NCBI GenBank assembly: GCA_030068145.1
Contig: JAPJBO010000248.1
Span: 1 to 64,000 of the forward strand
DNA from: Diplonema papillatum
Lineage: Eukaryota; Euglenozoa; Diplonemea; Diplonemida; Diplonemidae
DNA length: 64,000 bases
Direction: 5' to 3'
Shown: piece by piece, positions 38,038-49,100 of the stretch
Layout: every line of letters begins with the position of its first letter
How positions within the stretch are numbered: position 1 is the first letter of the stretch
Notes under the pieces: model-generated
Database searches by the model: none
What the model saw: only the letters and a program-made list of their open reading frames with translations
Told to the model about the DNA's origin: nothing
Made by a program: the position numbers and the translations under genes

Positions 38038-39942
38038 CTACAAAACAATGACGGCTTCGTCCACGGGTGGCTCGAACGCGGTGCCAAACGCACTGGCGTT
38101 GAGAGCCGTGTGTCTCCTGCGGCTGCTGTCAAGTTGGCTGACATGGGGCGTGACAGGAGAGCGCGGGACCGCCTCCGGATGGGCCGCGCGTGCTGGCGAA
38201 CCGAATTCTGACGGGAACATGTACGAACCGTCGAGAGACACCTCGTGTGGATTCGACATGCCGTCACTCCTCGTTTTGTGCAGGCTGACCCCTTTGGGTC
38301 CGACCATCTTGTACGACGAGCCGAGAGCGCTCGAAGTTCTGGACATCGTCGCAGATCGAACACCGATTGGGTGTGCATCGGGCATGAATAGCTGGCCGTC
38401 ATTCCCGTGGCCCGATCGGGAAAGAGCGACGCCGCCTCTGCCGCCACGCCCGAGTTCGGGCGACAACGGAGGGAACACCATCGAGTACGAATCAACGTCG
38501 TCATTCGGCGAAGCCATGGCCGTGGACAAGGCCAACCCCGCTCGCGTCGCCCCTCGACCAGAAGACACGGGCATGATCGGCAACGAGAAGTGCGCACCGC
38601 CAGCAGCCGGGCCTACCTTTGTTTGCAACGGGTGATTGTTGTTTGTGTCGACATTGTTGGGGTCGTTGCTGTTGATATTGCCCGACGCTTTCGGCGTACC
38701 GGTTGGGGTAATGTCCAACTTCTTGTCCTCCATAAACGAGCTTTCCAACAGCGGGAGGTCGCTGGCGCTGGCGAAGAGCTCTTTGTTGTTTCGCTGAGGG
38801 ATCCGAGTGTCTCTGCCGTGGCTGTCCGCATCGTCATTGTCACCTTCGTTGTCGGAATAATACCCGCCGTGCGACCCGACTGCCTGAGGCCGCAGGCACA
38901 GATACACGCCGACAGCGCATCCAGAGAGCAGGATCAGCACCGCCAGCACTGTCAGCACGACACCCCCGGCACCGCCGTCGTCGTCGTCCTCCTCAGCCGG
39001 CGACGCCTCGGCGACGTAAAAAGCCCCGACATCCCCTGCCTTCACCAGAACCGGGGGGTTCGCGCCGACGCTGTGGAACAGCCCCTTCGCCGGCTCGTTG
39101 TAGTAGAAGCTGCCGTCTTCTTGCACGGCCACGTGCCCCTGCAAGAACGCAGGGAGCCCCGTGGAGAATTCGGTGCCCTGCCCCGAGTTGGTCTGGTATC
39201 GTCGGACGACGGTGGAGGTCGGCGAGAGGACCGTGACGAAGAAACTGCCCAAACCGGCGGAAATCCGGCCGATCTCCTTCCCGGCGTAGTAGCCAGCCGC
39301 GGCGTCGGCGGTCACGCCGTTCAGGTTGCCGTTCGTTTGGCTCGTCACCTTCGGCGCCCCGGCACTCGTCGCCCACGTGAGCCACGCGGTCTTGTTGTCC
39401 GCCGGATCGACGACGACGCCTCCGCCTTCGGACGAGTCCGTCGCCGCTGTGAAGATCGCCGCGCCGCTGCCGAAGTCACGCGCGCACGCCCCCGCGGCAT
39501 ACGCGCAGCCCAGCCTGCCGTTGCACTCGGACTCGACCTTCGTATCCTCGCAGGGCCGCAAGGCGTACGGCTCGAGGGTCCACCCCACGTTGGCCGTCAG
39601 CACAGCCACGTAGGCAACGTGGTCCACCCCGTTCACGGCCACACCGAACAGCTCGTTCCCCCGTCCGAACCCGGGCACGGCGTCTACGTCCCCCTTGCCG
39701 AAATCGCACACGTACAGCGCGTCCCCGCAGGTGAACACCGCGACGTCCATCTCCTCGTCGACGGCCAACCCTTCGCTCGCGTTGCAAAACGCCCCCGGCG
39801 GCAGCGCCGCGACCAAGTGCTCGGTGGTCGCCGCACGCAGGACGCTCAGCCCGGTGTCCGTGACGAAGTACAGGTCCTTCGCGGCGGCCGCGCCCCGCCA
39901 CGCCAGGCAAACAAAAACCGCGACGCAGAAGAAGTGCTTCAT
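38038..39942 (-). CDS. single-pass type I membrane protein, unknown function
   Basis: The 634-residue protein starts with ATG at 39942. Residues 1-20 are a clear signal peptide (hydrophobic core ending AAAA). The ectodomain (21-325) has six or more cysteines, a pair-rich segment CEDT...CNGRLGC...C near 131-153, and repeating strand-like blocks that suggest a propeller or similar beta fold, which I cannot name. Residues 326-350 form one membrane helix. The tail (351-634) is Ser/Thr/Pro/Asn-rich and probably disordered or phosphorylated. An acidic EEDDDDGG segment precedes the helix. A candidate trans-splice AG lies 20 nt upstream (CACCTAG). Codon use is GC-rich like the other host genes. It is a surface or flagellar-pocket candidate (inference). 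Confidence 0.85.
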   Translation of the reverse strand: MKHFFCVAVFVCLAWRGAAAAKDLYFVTDTGLSVLRAATTEHLVAALPPGAFCNASEGLAVDEEMDVAVFTCGDALYVCDFGKGDVDAVPGFGRGNELFGVAVNGVDHVAYVAVLTANVGWTLEPYALRPCEDTKVESECNGRLGCAYAAGACARDFGSGAAIFTAATDSSEGGGVVVDPADNKTAWLTWATSAGAPKVTSQTNGNLNGVTADAAAGYYAGKEIGRISAGLGSFFVTVLSPTSTVVRRYQTNSGQGTEFSTGLPAFLQGHVAVQEDGSFYYNEPAKGLFHSVGANPPVLVKAGDVGAFYVAEASPAEEDDDDGGAGGVVLTVLAVLILLSGCAVGVYLCLRPQAVGSHGGYYSDNEGDNDDADSHGRDTRIPQRNNKELFASASDLPLLESSFMEDKKLDITPTGTPKASGNINSNDPNNVDTNNNHPLQTKVGPAAGGAHFSLPIMPVSSGRGATRAGLALSTAMASPNDDVDSYSMVFPPLSPELGRGGRGGVALSRSGHGNDGQLFMPDAHPIGVRSATMSRTSSALGSSYKMVGPKGVSLHKTRSDGMSNPHEVSLDGSYMFPSEFGSPARAAHPEAVPRSPVTPHVSQLDSSRRRHTALNASAFGTAFEPPVDEAVIVL

Positions 39943-40266
39943 CTTTCTTTTTCTTGCTTCTAGGTGGTGGATTCTTTCAGGCAGGGGTTCCTCCCCCGAC
40001 GACCGCCTTTCGTTGAATTGCTGGCGTGGCTTCGCTTATGCTGTTGACTGCCTTGGTTTGTATTTCACTGCTGCCTCTACCTGGTCTACACCAACGTTTG
40101 TATTTCACTGGTTGCCTTTGCTGGGCCTACTTAAACGCTGGCGAGCCTCGTTATCCTCGTTATTGCCTTGTTTGTTGCCTTTGCGCCGTTGATCCGTTAG
40201 TGCTGCCGATTGCTTTCGTTTGCGTTCGATGTTCGGTTGGCTTCGTTTGATTGCCGGCGATGTCGT
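39943..40266. other. 5' flank of the membrane-protein gene
   Basis: Pyrimidine-rich on the plus strand, with two near copies of a GTTTGTATTTCACTG motif (near 40053 and 40093). It may hold the promoter or trans-splice signals. No ORF is supported. Confidence 0.4.
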
Positions 40267-40372
40267 TGAGCCGGTCCACCCCCTGATGGCTTGTGATAGA
40301 CTGCTGATAAGACTGTGGTAGACAGCAGCAGGCAATCGACGCAGTTCCAGGGAAGAGGGGCGGACCGGCTCA
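40267..40372. mobile_element. 106-bp element with terminal inverted repeats
   Basis: The left end TGAGCCGGTCCACCCC is complementary to the right end GGGGCGGACCGGCTCA with one mismatch. The interior holds TGATAGACTGCTGATAAGAC and GACAGCAGCAGG. Partial copies occur near 25055, 36918 and 44570. Size and ends fit a MITE. No clear target duplication was found. Confidence 0.65.
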
Positions 40373-40931
40373 GTCGTTTGAAATGCCCCGGAAACCAACA
40401 GCCTTCGATCGCCCGAGAGAACGTTGGGGGGAGGTGGGGAAAGACAAAGGGCGCGCGAAAAAGGGGTTGACGCGCGCGCGCGAACGCGTGTGTGTATAGG
40501 TGTGTGTTTGTGGACTTCGCTTGGGGCCTCTTTCTTCTTTCCTGTTCCTTTTTTTTGTGTTTGCCCCCCTTTTCTAGCGTTGTGGATTAGAAGGTCGGTG
40601 TTTTCAGCGCCGCTGCGCTGCTCCACGAGATCCTGGCGACAGTTTTTCGGGACTGCTTTCTCTCTGCCGCGGCTCAGCAGGATCGTCAATGTGTCACCAC
40701 TTCCGATCTCTGCATCCGCGTTGCGGAATGTTCACGCATTTCCTTTCGGCAATTCTGCACGTCCGAGCAAGCTCGTCAGTGGTAGTTGCTTTGAGGCGAG
40801 CGGTTACACACCTTGCCTCAGGACCGATTAACCCATGCGCACGAACGCAACAGACCACTCCTGGGTTTCTTTACACGGTGGGGTCCAGCCTCAGAGGCTG
40901 GAGCTAAAGCTGGAGTTCAAAAAGCGAGTGT

Positions 40932-41137
40932 CACACCCGCTTTTCGGGTGTGGATTTACATGCGTTTTAGTTGCAGCACACCCGCTTTTCGGGTGTGGAT
41001 TTACATGCGTTTTGGTTGCAGCACACCCGCTTTTCGGGTGTGGATTTACATGCGTTTTGGTTGCAGCACACCCGCTTTTCGGGTGTGGATTTACATGCGT
41101 TTTGGTTGCAGCACACCCGCTTTTCGGGTGTGGCTCG
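40932..41137. repeat. 45-bp tandem repeat with a hairpin in each unit, 4-5 copies
   Basis: Each unit holds CACCCGCTTTTCGGGTG (a 6-bp stem with a 5-nt loop) and then TGGATTTACATGCGTTTTGG. Starts of CCCGC fall at 40936, 40981, 41026, 41071 and 41116, exactly 45 bp apart. The period is a multiple of three, so frames stay open across it. The copies are almost identical. The array is flanked by GCTGGAG and CTCCATC segments that may pair. Confidence 0.9.
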
Positions 41138-41199
41138 TCTTTAACTCCATCGTCCGAGGCTGGACCTCACCGTGTACGCCGGATCGTGCCTGACCTTGT

Positions 41200-42285
41200 A
41201 TAATATTATGTAGAGTTCGTGGACCGATCCAGGCATCGTTCTTCTGTCGAGAATCCGGTACTCAGCTTGCTACGTTCTGTATGTACACCTACGTAGCCAC
41301 CCTCCCGCAATTGTCGTGCACGAGGTGAAACAGAAGGGGACAAGGGACGCCATGAAACAAACTTGTGAGCTACATGAGTACTACGGCTGCCAACCTGAAA
41401 GGAATACAACTCGGATGGTTAGTCTACTTCAAAAATCTAATATTCAGCTAGTTTGGAGGTACTTCTTGCTTTTCGCAACGCTTTGCGAACCGGGGTTCAG
41501 TGTTGGTTCTTGTAAGAACGATCTCCGAGAAAACTTAATTGAATGTCTAGGCAGAACACTGCCTCCTATGCGCGAGGCAAACGCTAGCGTTTTTCTCCAA
41601 AAAAATGAGACGGAGGGGTTCACACGAAACAGCATTTCAGCTGCAACGCATAACTACTGCGGCCGCCAATGCTTGTGCGTTGGGGTTTGTGGGTGTGAAC
41701 GTTCGTTCGCGGCTTTTCGGCTATCCACGGACTGCCTGGGTGGCTTTCTTTAGTGCGATGTTGTAGCAGGTGACTTCTGTGGGCGTCGGTCTCTATGTTG
41801 AACTGACGCACCCGCCTGCTTTCAATGCACGAAGGGCCCCCCTCGGTTCTTGGGAAGAGCCCAACTAGCTGAAAATCACTTTCGTAAACAAGAGCGCAGA
41901 AACCCGTACAGCTGAAGTGCGTTTACATCAGGTACTCGGTTTGATAGATGCGGATGCCACTACGTCCAAAGCTTACGGCGGAGTACGATGACCAGAGGCA
42001 CACGAAACCGACAACGCTGCGATCCCAATTACCGGAGAATACCCTGCGGAGATGCGCGCGAAAATAAAGGCGTTGTCGAAAACAGGAGATCGGTGGTTTG
42101 GCGAGCGAAACCACTGGGTGCCTTCCGCTGCTAGGCACGGACGCTAGTATCTTCACGCGACGCGGCTCCGTTGCTGTCCGTCTTCGTTCCTCTTGAAAGT
42201 AACTTTGTTTCGTGAACGGCATCACCTCCATGCGATACGCGCACTGCTCACGTCTAGTTGCTAGAGACGGATGCTATTGTTTCTT
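41200..42285. other. no gene recognised
   Basis: Unremarkable intergenic DNA. A short ORF at 41316-41753 (+) has no recognisable domain and composition like its surroundings, so I do not call it. The 3' untranslated region of the minus-strand gene at 42286-43350 lies at its right end. Confidence 0.45.
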
Positions 42286-43350
42286 TCACGCTGCGGCCAG
42301 CTCAGCAGCTAGGTGCGTGTACGCGGCTTCTTCGCTGTCGATCATCTGCTGCAACGCCGCCACGGCATGTGCGTGCGACGCTTTCCTCGAAGCCAGCAGC
42401 GCTTCCAGCTTCGCAGCCTGCTCGGCTGCGGCCTGCCACTCGCCCTGCTGCTCGGGCGACGCTAACGGGACACCACCTTCGGCTACCGCTTGCTTGAACG
42501 CGTCGAAACTGGTCAAAGCCGCAACAGGCAACCCGCGGTGGCCAGACTGCAGGGAGAAAGAGAGCAGCTGGCAGGCCCGGTGGTGCACGACGTCCAGGTA
42601 GTCATCGGAGTCGAACGGGTGCGTGGGAGGCAGCCTGGCTTGCAGGTTTGTGTAGGCAGCGCGAAGTGATCCGTGCTGCTGGGTGACCGCGCGGAGGAGG
42701 GTGTCGGGGAGCGCCTTGGCTGGGGTTCGGGGGGCGTGTGCGGCGGGCTGCGACGTGGACCGGGCCCGTGGAGACTGGCCCACGTCGACTCTCGGCCGGT
42801 TTGCTCGGCGGTCGCGCATGCGGGTGCGGGGCGTGTTGAAGACGGTGGGCTGCGGGCTGCTTTGGCTCGTCGAACGCCGCCCGGAGTGGCGCGGCGTCCC
42901 GTCGGCCGCGAGCGGCACCGGCCGTGCCGGCCGCGGGGTTTGCGGGAGTGTCTCGGCGCGGGACGTGGACATCACGGCACGGACGCTCCCGCCAGCGTCG
43001 GCTCGGAACACGGGGTGGGGCGCGGATCCGCCCAGGCAGGCCCTGTACAGACGAGCGTCTTCTTCCGTCACCACGCGCTCCTCGTCAGCACAGCGAGGGA
43101 TCGGCGTCACATTCGGGGTGTCGCCCCCTTGCTGCCGGAGCCGCGCGACCTCCGTCTCCAGCAGCACGACCTCGCGCCGCAGCGTGTTCACGAGCCGCTT
43201 CTGCAAAGCGTCCTTTTCCCTCAACTTCCCCACGTCGTCGTCGTCATCACCCGCACCACCTCCAGCCGCCACCGACGCACTGCGCCGGCGCGTGTGCGTC
43301 GTGGTGCAAGCCGTGGGTGGCCGCAGCTCGGTCACCCAGCCGCCGGGCAT
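42286..43350 (-). CDS. coiled-coil protein with basic disordered middle, unknown function
   Basis: The 354-residue protein starts with ATG at 43350. Residues 40-75 form a leucine-rich coiled coil (KLREKDALQKRLVNTLRRE). Residues 110-215 are Arg/Ser/Pro/Thr-rich and disordered, with repeated T-P-R motifs. Residues 225-354 are helical and end in an Ala/Glu-rich coiled coil. No signal peptide or membrane segment is present. GC-rich codons match the other host genes. The 5' flank contains an 88-bp tandem duplication. It could be a cytoskeletal or basal-body component (weak inference). Confidence 0.75.
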   Translation of the reverse strand: MPGGWVTELRPPTACTTTHTRRRSASVAAGGGAGDDDDDVGKLREKDALQKRLVNTLRREVVLLETEVARLRQQGGDTPNVTPIPRCADEERVVTEEDARLYRACLGGSAPHPVFRADAGGSVRAVMSTSRAETLPQTPRPARPVPLAADGTPRHSGRRSTSQSSPQPTVFNTPRTRMRDRRANRPRVDVGQSPRARSTSQPAAHAPRTPAKALPDTLLRAVTQQHGSLRAAYTNLQARLPPTHPFDSDDYLDVVHHRACQLLSFSLQSGHRGLPVAALTSFDAFKQAVAEGGVPLASPEQQGEWQAAAEQAAKLEALLASRKASHAHAVAALQQMIDSEEAAYTHLAAELAAA

Positions 43351-43391
43351 CGGACGTTCTCACTATTTGCTCGTTGTTCCCCCCTCCCCTC

Positions 43392-43569
43392 GACGACAGC
43401 AAAGTGTCAGACTAGCCCCACCTGGGCAGGGGGGGCGTGTTCCTTGGCAGGTCTACCGCACGGCGGTTGCTTTGAGTTCGACGACAGCAAAGTGTCAGAC
43501 TAGCCCCACCTGGGCAGGGGGGGCGTGTTCCTTGGCAGGTCTCTACCGCACGGCGGTTGCTTTGAGTTC
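43392..43569. repeat. 88-bp tandem duplication upstream of the coiled-coil gene
   Basis: CGACGACAGCAAAGTGTCAG through GGCGGTTGCTTTGAGTT is present twice, back to back, with two extra bases (TC) in the second copy. A diverged third copy (GTGTCAGACTAGCCTACC...CTCTACCGGCGGAAGTTG) lies at 57607-57680. It sits 40 bp upstream of the ATG at 43350, so it may be promoter or 5' leader sequence. Confidence 0.88.
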
Positions 43570-46165
43570 AGAAATGATGGGCGAGCCCCCTCTTTTCTTG
43601 GGTTGGACGTCGTCCTTTTTTTTTCCGGTAAAAGCAGTGACACCTCCCTCTTTGCGCGCAAGGGTATCCGGAAACCCGCGTGAGCTACTCAGGGCACAGC
43701 GGATGTATCGGGCAACGACTGGCGTCGGCGAACAGCAACTTCCAAATTCACAACAGGATCCCGTGTCTCTACCGGGTCAAAACGAGTCCGAAGGAACAGC
43801 CGGCGTAACGCGATGAGGAGCCTCGCTGTTCCGAGGGTTTGAGCCTTGTGGCCGGTTCCTACGGTTATCTCCTGCTTCGCTCCGTTCGAAAGAGTAGCCC
43901 AGCATCGTGTTCTGCAGTACTGCAGAACCACGAGCCTAACACGCGGTTGCCCGGTTCCTGAACTGGATCAAGGCGTGGCGTCTCGGCTTGCGCTCTACAA
44001 ACCCTTACATCAGGCCGGCGGGCAGAGCAGAAGCGCTAGTTCCGACTCGGGTGCATGCTGCTGGCCCCTGGTACGGAGCGAACTTCGCAAAGACCGCAGA
44101 GAAAAGTTCTCGCGGTCTTTGCGGGTTCCCTCTTCCCCCCCCGTCGCCGCTTTCTTGCGCGGTCGGGAAGAGCTCGGTAAAGGTAGTGCCTTTTTTTCGA
44201 AACGCAAAGCGGCGAAACCACACGTCATCTTTTCGTCACAAACAAGTACAGTCCGCATTGCAAACATGCGTGGACGAAGGGACGACATAGCCTCAACGAG
44301 AAGGTATGTACACGTACACGGTTGAGGCACAAGGTGCTTGGTGTCGGAAACATCGCCGGGGGGAGCCAGGGAAAGGCGGCAGTGGCAGTACATCTATTAT
44401 TAACAACTGCGAGTGACTAAGGAGCACGGGAAGGGGGGAAAGTGCGATTCGCATCTGTGTGACGTGATGCACAATGTCCGAACGTGTCGTTTCTGACGTT
44501 GTCTGACATTGCGGAGCAACATAAACGGGTTTGTCCTTCATGAAGACGGGTACTGGTGCTCGCCTCAAAGCTGTGAGCCGGCCCATGCTGCAGACTGTGA
44601 TAGACTGCTGGTAGACTGTGACCGACAGCAGCAGTTTCAGGTTAGTGTCAGTTTGATCAAGGTGACATCAAGGCAGCCCTTTCAGAGACCAGCCACAGTC
44701 AACGCCGCGTGGGCGCGGGCGTTATGTAATCATCATGTTTCAAACCCCCCGATTGCGATTGGGAAACCACTTTTAGCGACCACACCTGGAAAAATCAGCC
44801 AAACTTCACGTGTACGACCCGCAGAAGGTCAAGTGGACACCGATTCAAACGAGAAAGCCCGTAAGGACACGTGGAGCTTGCGCGATCAGCACAAACCGAT
44901 CAGCACAAACTTCGTCATATGCACGGACGGCTGCCTAGCTGATTCTTTGCGGAAACGCGTTACTGAGCCTCGAAAGGTTCGGCAACGTTTCCTCCAGCTT
45001 CGTTCGGATAGTTCATCGTTCGCCCAGAATATCTCTGCAGTAGATCAAGGTTGCGCTGCGTCCACAAGTCGGCGCATCACTCCTTGCAGTGCGGCTCGCG
45101 GGCTTGGCATCCACGGCTCCCGCTCATTTTCTAGCGCTTTGGCCGACAATCAACCGGAGTTGATGTGCGGTCTGCTGACTGTTTTTGACTGTTTCGCTCC
45201 TGCCGGCTACCATAGCTAAAAGTAGCCAGAAAATACGGAGGAAGCTAGCTTGGGACGATGTGCCCGAGCTACCAAATTGTTTGCAGCGTTCACGCTGGCA
45301 CCCACTAACAACGTTCGTTTACGACGCCTGAGCGGACGGAGCAACTGGTGAAAACTGAGCGCATTGCAACTGTCGCCGTCTCCGTTCGCGTTTTGCACAC
45401 CAACCTGCCACGAAAGCTTGCGGCGTGAACGCCTTGGTACCATCCCTGGCGGGGATCATTTGATTGATTTGACACCGCCGCTGTTCTTTATTGGCTGCGG
45501 CGACCTTCTCCATATTTTTCCTCCCCAACATTGCAATGTTCGAGAATGACGATGACATAGGACGTTGACAGAAAACAAGCCCGGATTTGTTTGCGCAACT
45601 GAAGGCCGTGGTGCGTTCCGCATCGGATCCATTGATTTTCCTTCCGCGCGTTCGTATGAAAGTTTGCTTGCAACTTTTTGCAATGAAGGCTGTATCGTAC
45701 CAAGCCGTGAACTTGGCAACAGAGACAAATCAGGGGGTAGCCAACCGTGGGGTAACATTCGGGAGAATCTGTGGCGATAAACAGGTCCTCTCTATCGGGG
45801 CGTTGCCGTCTTTCAAAAGTCGTCGCTGCCGGCGACCCATTGACTCAGCAGAGACGTTTTCCCCTCGTCCACGCAAGAACTCCGTGGAGCGCAGGAGTGT
45901 TTCGACATGTTGTCGAGCGAGTGCTTTAGACACCACGTCGCCGGCTTGACCAAATGAGCCCAACGCGAGGGGGGCCTATTTCCGCCAGCTGAGCTTTTTG
46001 CTATAGAGTCTTCGCTGGGTAGGTATGTGCCCCATGGACCCCTCGCCGGATTCTCCGCCAACCATAGATGGGAGACAGATACACAGCTGCCTTGCGCACG
46101 GTCGGTCGTTGGCCTACCATTCTTCGCTTGCAACGTCACCGCCGACATTCAGCGCGGGCACCTCA
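43570..46165. other. intergenic, no gene supported
   Basis: A plus-strand frame of 236 residues (44509-45219) has no domain and overlaps a MITE half-copy near 44570-44630, so it is not called. A possible sterile-alpha-like string on the minus strand near 45,760-45,910 is rejected because the real SAM exon was found at 46294-46166. The 3' untranslated region of that gene lies just left of 46166. Confidence 0.45.
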
Positions 46166-49100
46166 TTATCCATGGATGCCATTGAGACGGCCTTCTTTGG
46201 CGCGCAGCCGGGAGATGGATTCGAGAATCGACTTCTTTGCCGGAAGCGAGATGCCCATCTCGTCTAGGTCGCGTTCGGTCAACAAGGGAAGCGTCTGTTG
46301 GTTGGTGGTGGGGTGCGAGTTCGCAGAGGCTGGAAACCACGGAGACGTGTTTTGTACGCAAACGGTACCGCCTCCGGCTACAGCAGTTGTGCATACTTTC
46401 TGCAGTATTTTACTGTGATGGCAATAGTTGCGAACGGCTTTGCGTTGTTGCAGAGTGTGACATGTGCAGTCCCAGGGGGGGATAGTGGTGAACTACTTAT
46501 ACATAGCCTGTACTTGCACGGGAAACGTTCCAGTTGCTACGATATCCTGAAAGAAATACGCCATTACACGCATGCGTTCGTTTTTTATCCTTCGCTTCGT
46601 TTGACTTCGCTCTTGCAAATCCGACGACACCATAGAAAGAAAACGGCTCCAAAATATCGTAAAAGAAAAATCAGACTGCTGCCAGCAAACGGCTTTCTTA
46701 TCAGAAGCGAGGGGTAAAATTACGGTGTTCTTCTCGGGAGCGACGGGGTAATAACCTTTGTACAACTGTTAGTTCTCGTCGGAATAGTATTAATCTTCTA
46801 AGATCTTCGATCTTATACGACAAAGAAAAATCAAACTGCTGCCAGCAAACGTGGCACCAAGGCACTCTACACACAAGCCTTGATGTCGCGTGGCTCTTGA
46901 AAAAGCAAACGGACGAGGTTAAACCTGTCGCACGCTCGGGTTAGCAGGCAAAGCCCGAGCACATGTACTATTCGTGTAACGGTGCTGAGTACCTGCTCAG
47001 CCTTGTGTATGACGTCAGCGTTTGTGGTCGTGCGTATAGTCGACTTGCCGTGTTTTCTGGTGGTCGCTCAATCGGAAGGCCTTTATGAGTGCGCTGGTAA
47101 GTCCTGTACCGATAAGAAATGTGGAATCACACCAAGGCACACAAAACACATGCGATGCGTGTAGCGGTGCTGGTTACATGCTATCCCTGGTATTTGATGT
47201 CGCGTGGTTCTTGAAAAAGCATCGTCGACTTGTAAACAGACGAGGCTAAACCTGTCGCACGCTTGAAAGGTATGGACGGTAGGTTGCGGGAAGCGGTGGT
47301 ACTCCCTGCTGTGCTACTTTCTTGGCACAATCCTGCGGTGTTTCTTATTCCGTCAAACTGCTTTCGCTGTCGCAAAATGTGGGATGGCACCAAGGCACGC
47401 AGAACACATGTGATAAGTGTAGCGGTGCTGGTTACATGCTATCCCTGGTGTTTGATGTCGCGTGGTTCTTGAAAAAGCATCGTCGACTTGTAAACAGACG
47501 AGGCTAAACCTGTCGCACGCTTGAAAGGTATCGACGGTAGGTTGCGGGAAGCGGTGGTACTCCCTGCCGTGCTACTTTTTTGGCACAATCCTGCGGTGTT
47601 TCTTATTCCGTCAAACTGCTTTCGCTGTTGCAGAATGTGGGATGGCACCAAGGCACGCAAGACACATGTGATACGTGTAACGGTGCTGGTTACATGCCAT
47701 CCCTGGTGTTTGATGTCGCGTGGTTCTTGAAAAAGCATCGTCGACTAGTCAACAGACGAGGCTAAACCTGTCGCACGCTTGAATTGCATCGACACAGTGG
47801 GTAATCCGACTGAATCGGTAGTGCGTACTCTGTGCAGTGCACAGGGCAATATCTCGCGTCAATTGCGCTTCCTCCAGTTTGCTTTTTGCTGTTCTGGCAC
47901 GAAGGCACACAAAACGCATTGGCACCGCAATAGCTCTGGTCGTACGGCAACTGAGCGGCCTCTTGGAGTTTCTTCCTGCAGAAGCAGGTGCTTAGTCAAA
48001 AGAGGCAAGGAGTCGGGACAGATTCGGCCAATTGGCCGCACTCGCTAGTGTGGTTGTGGCACGCACACACACACTACACTCACCCTCTACTGTCTTGCTT
48101 GACACACCCAACCACACACACACACACACACACTGAGGAGAGAAAGAGGGTTGAAGTATGGCTAAAGAGGAAACACCATACCTCAGCATCGACTTCGTTG
48201 GCGGCCAGGATTTGCGCGTACGCCTCGAGCCCCAGAGATTGCAGCCATCCAGAGAGACCTCGAGGCGCGGTCGGTGGCAGTGAGCTTACGCCCGAGAGCG
48301 TGGCAGCCGGGTGGACGGGCAGTGGTGCGGGCATTGCACGTGGGAGGGAAGCGGGCATAGGCAGAGGAGCAGGAGGGAAGAACTGGTTTGAATACGACTG
48401 CACAGGGTGCGTCAGCGTGCGTTGGATGGAGGGAGAGAAGACGGGGGGCGAGTGTATCGGCCGCCGGTGCAGGTCCAGCGGCACTGACAGCAGCGGCATC
48501 GTGCTGGTCCCGGGTAATACAGCGGGGGGCATCGGCAGGTTGTCGGGCCCCACGGGTGCGGGGGAGCTCCGCAGCGCGCGCGGCGGCGTCGCCGGCACAA
48601 TCCGTTCCGAGTGCACCAGCCGCTTCGGCGTCCGCGACAGCTTCCGACCGCGCGACTGGGACCTGTGTGCTTAGCAAAATTTCGCGGCTGGCCACTGAAC
48701 AGCACTCGCTTCACCTCCGGGAGTTGGTAAATTTGTTGCATTAGTGTGATTGTCAGGCCTTCGACTACCCTACTCTCCTACGCACTATCCTACCCTGAGC
48801 AACGCACTATAATATCAACAAGCCCGCACCCACGCGGCGTTGATTGTGGCTGGTCTTTGCAAGGGCTGCCTAGATGTTACCCTTGATCAGACTCACACGA
48901 AGGTGAACACTCTTATCGACTTTCATGGTTCATCAATTCCCTCAGGGACTCCCTCAATGCGGGAGTGGGGACTCCCTCAATGCATGAGTGGGACTCCCTC
49001 AATGCGGGAGTGGGCCTCCCTCAATGCGGGAGTGGGCCTCCCTCAATGCGGGAGTGGGCCTCCCTCAATGCGGGAGTGGGCCTCCCTCAGCGGGAGTGGG

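Noticed and set aside
40813-41203. ORFs across the 45-bp hairpin repeat
   Set aside because: The period is a multiple of three so frames stay open by chance; no start context or domain.
44509-45219. 236-residue plus-strand ORF
   Set aside because: No domain, composition like intergenic DNA, opposite to all genes, and overlaps a MITE half copy.
45730-45963. Minus-strand string resembling the second half of a SAM domain
   Set aside because: Its acceptor phase does not fit exon 2, and the exon at 46294-46166 gives an exact phase match and a better SAM pattern.
47859-48041. Possible next exon after 48182 with CTGCAG acceptor
   Set aside because: Phase fits but the peptide does not continue the SAM domain; the true continuation is at 46294.
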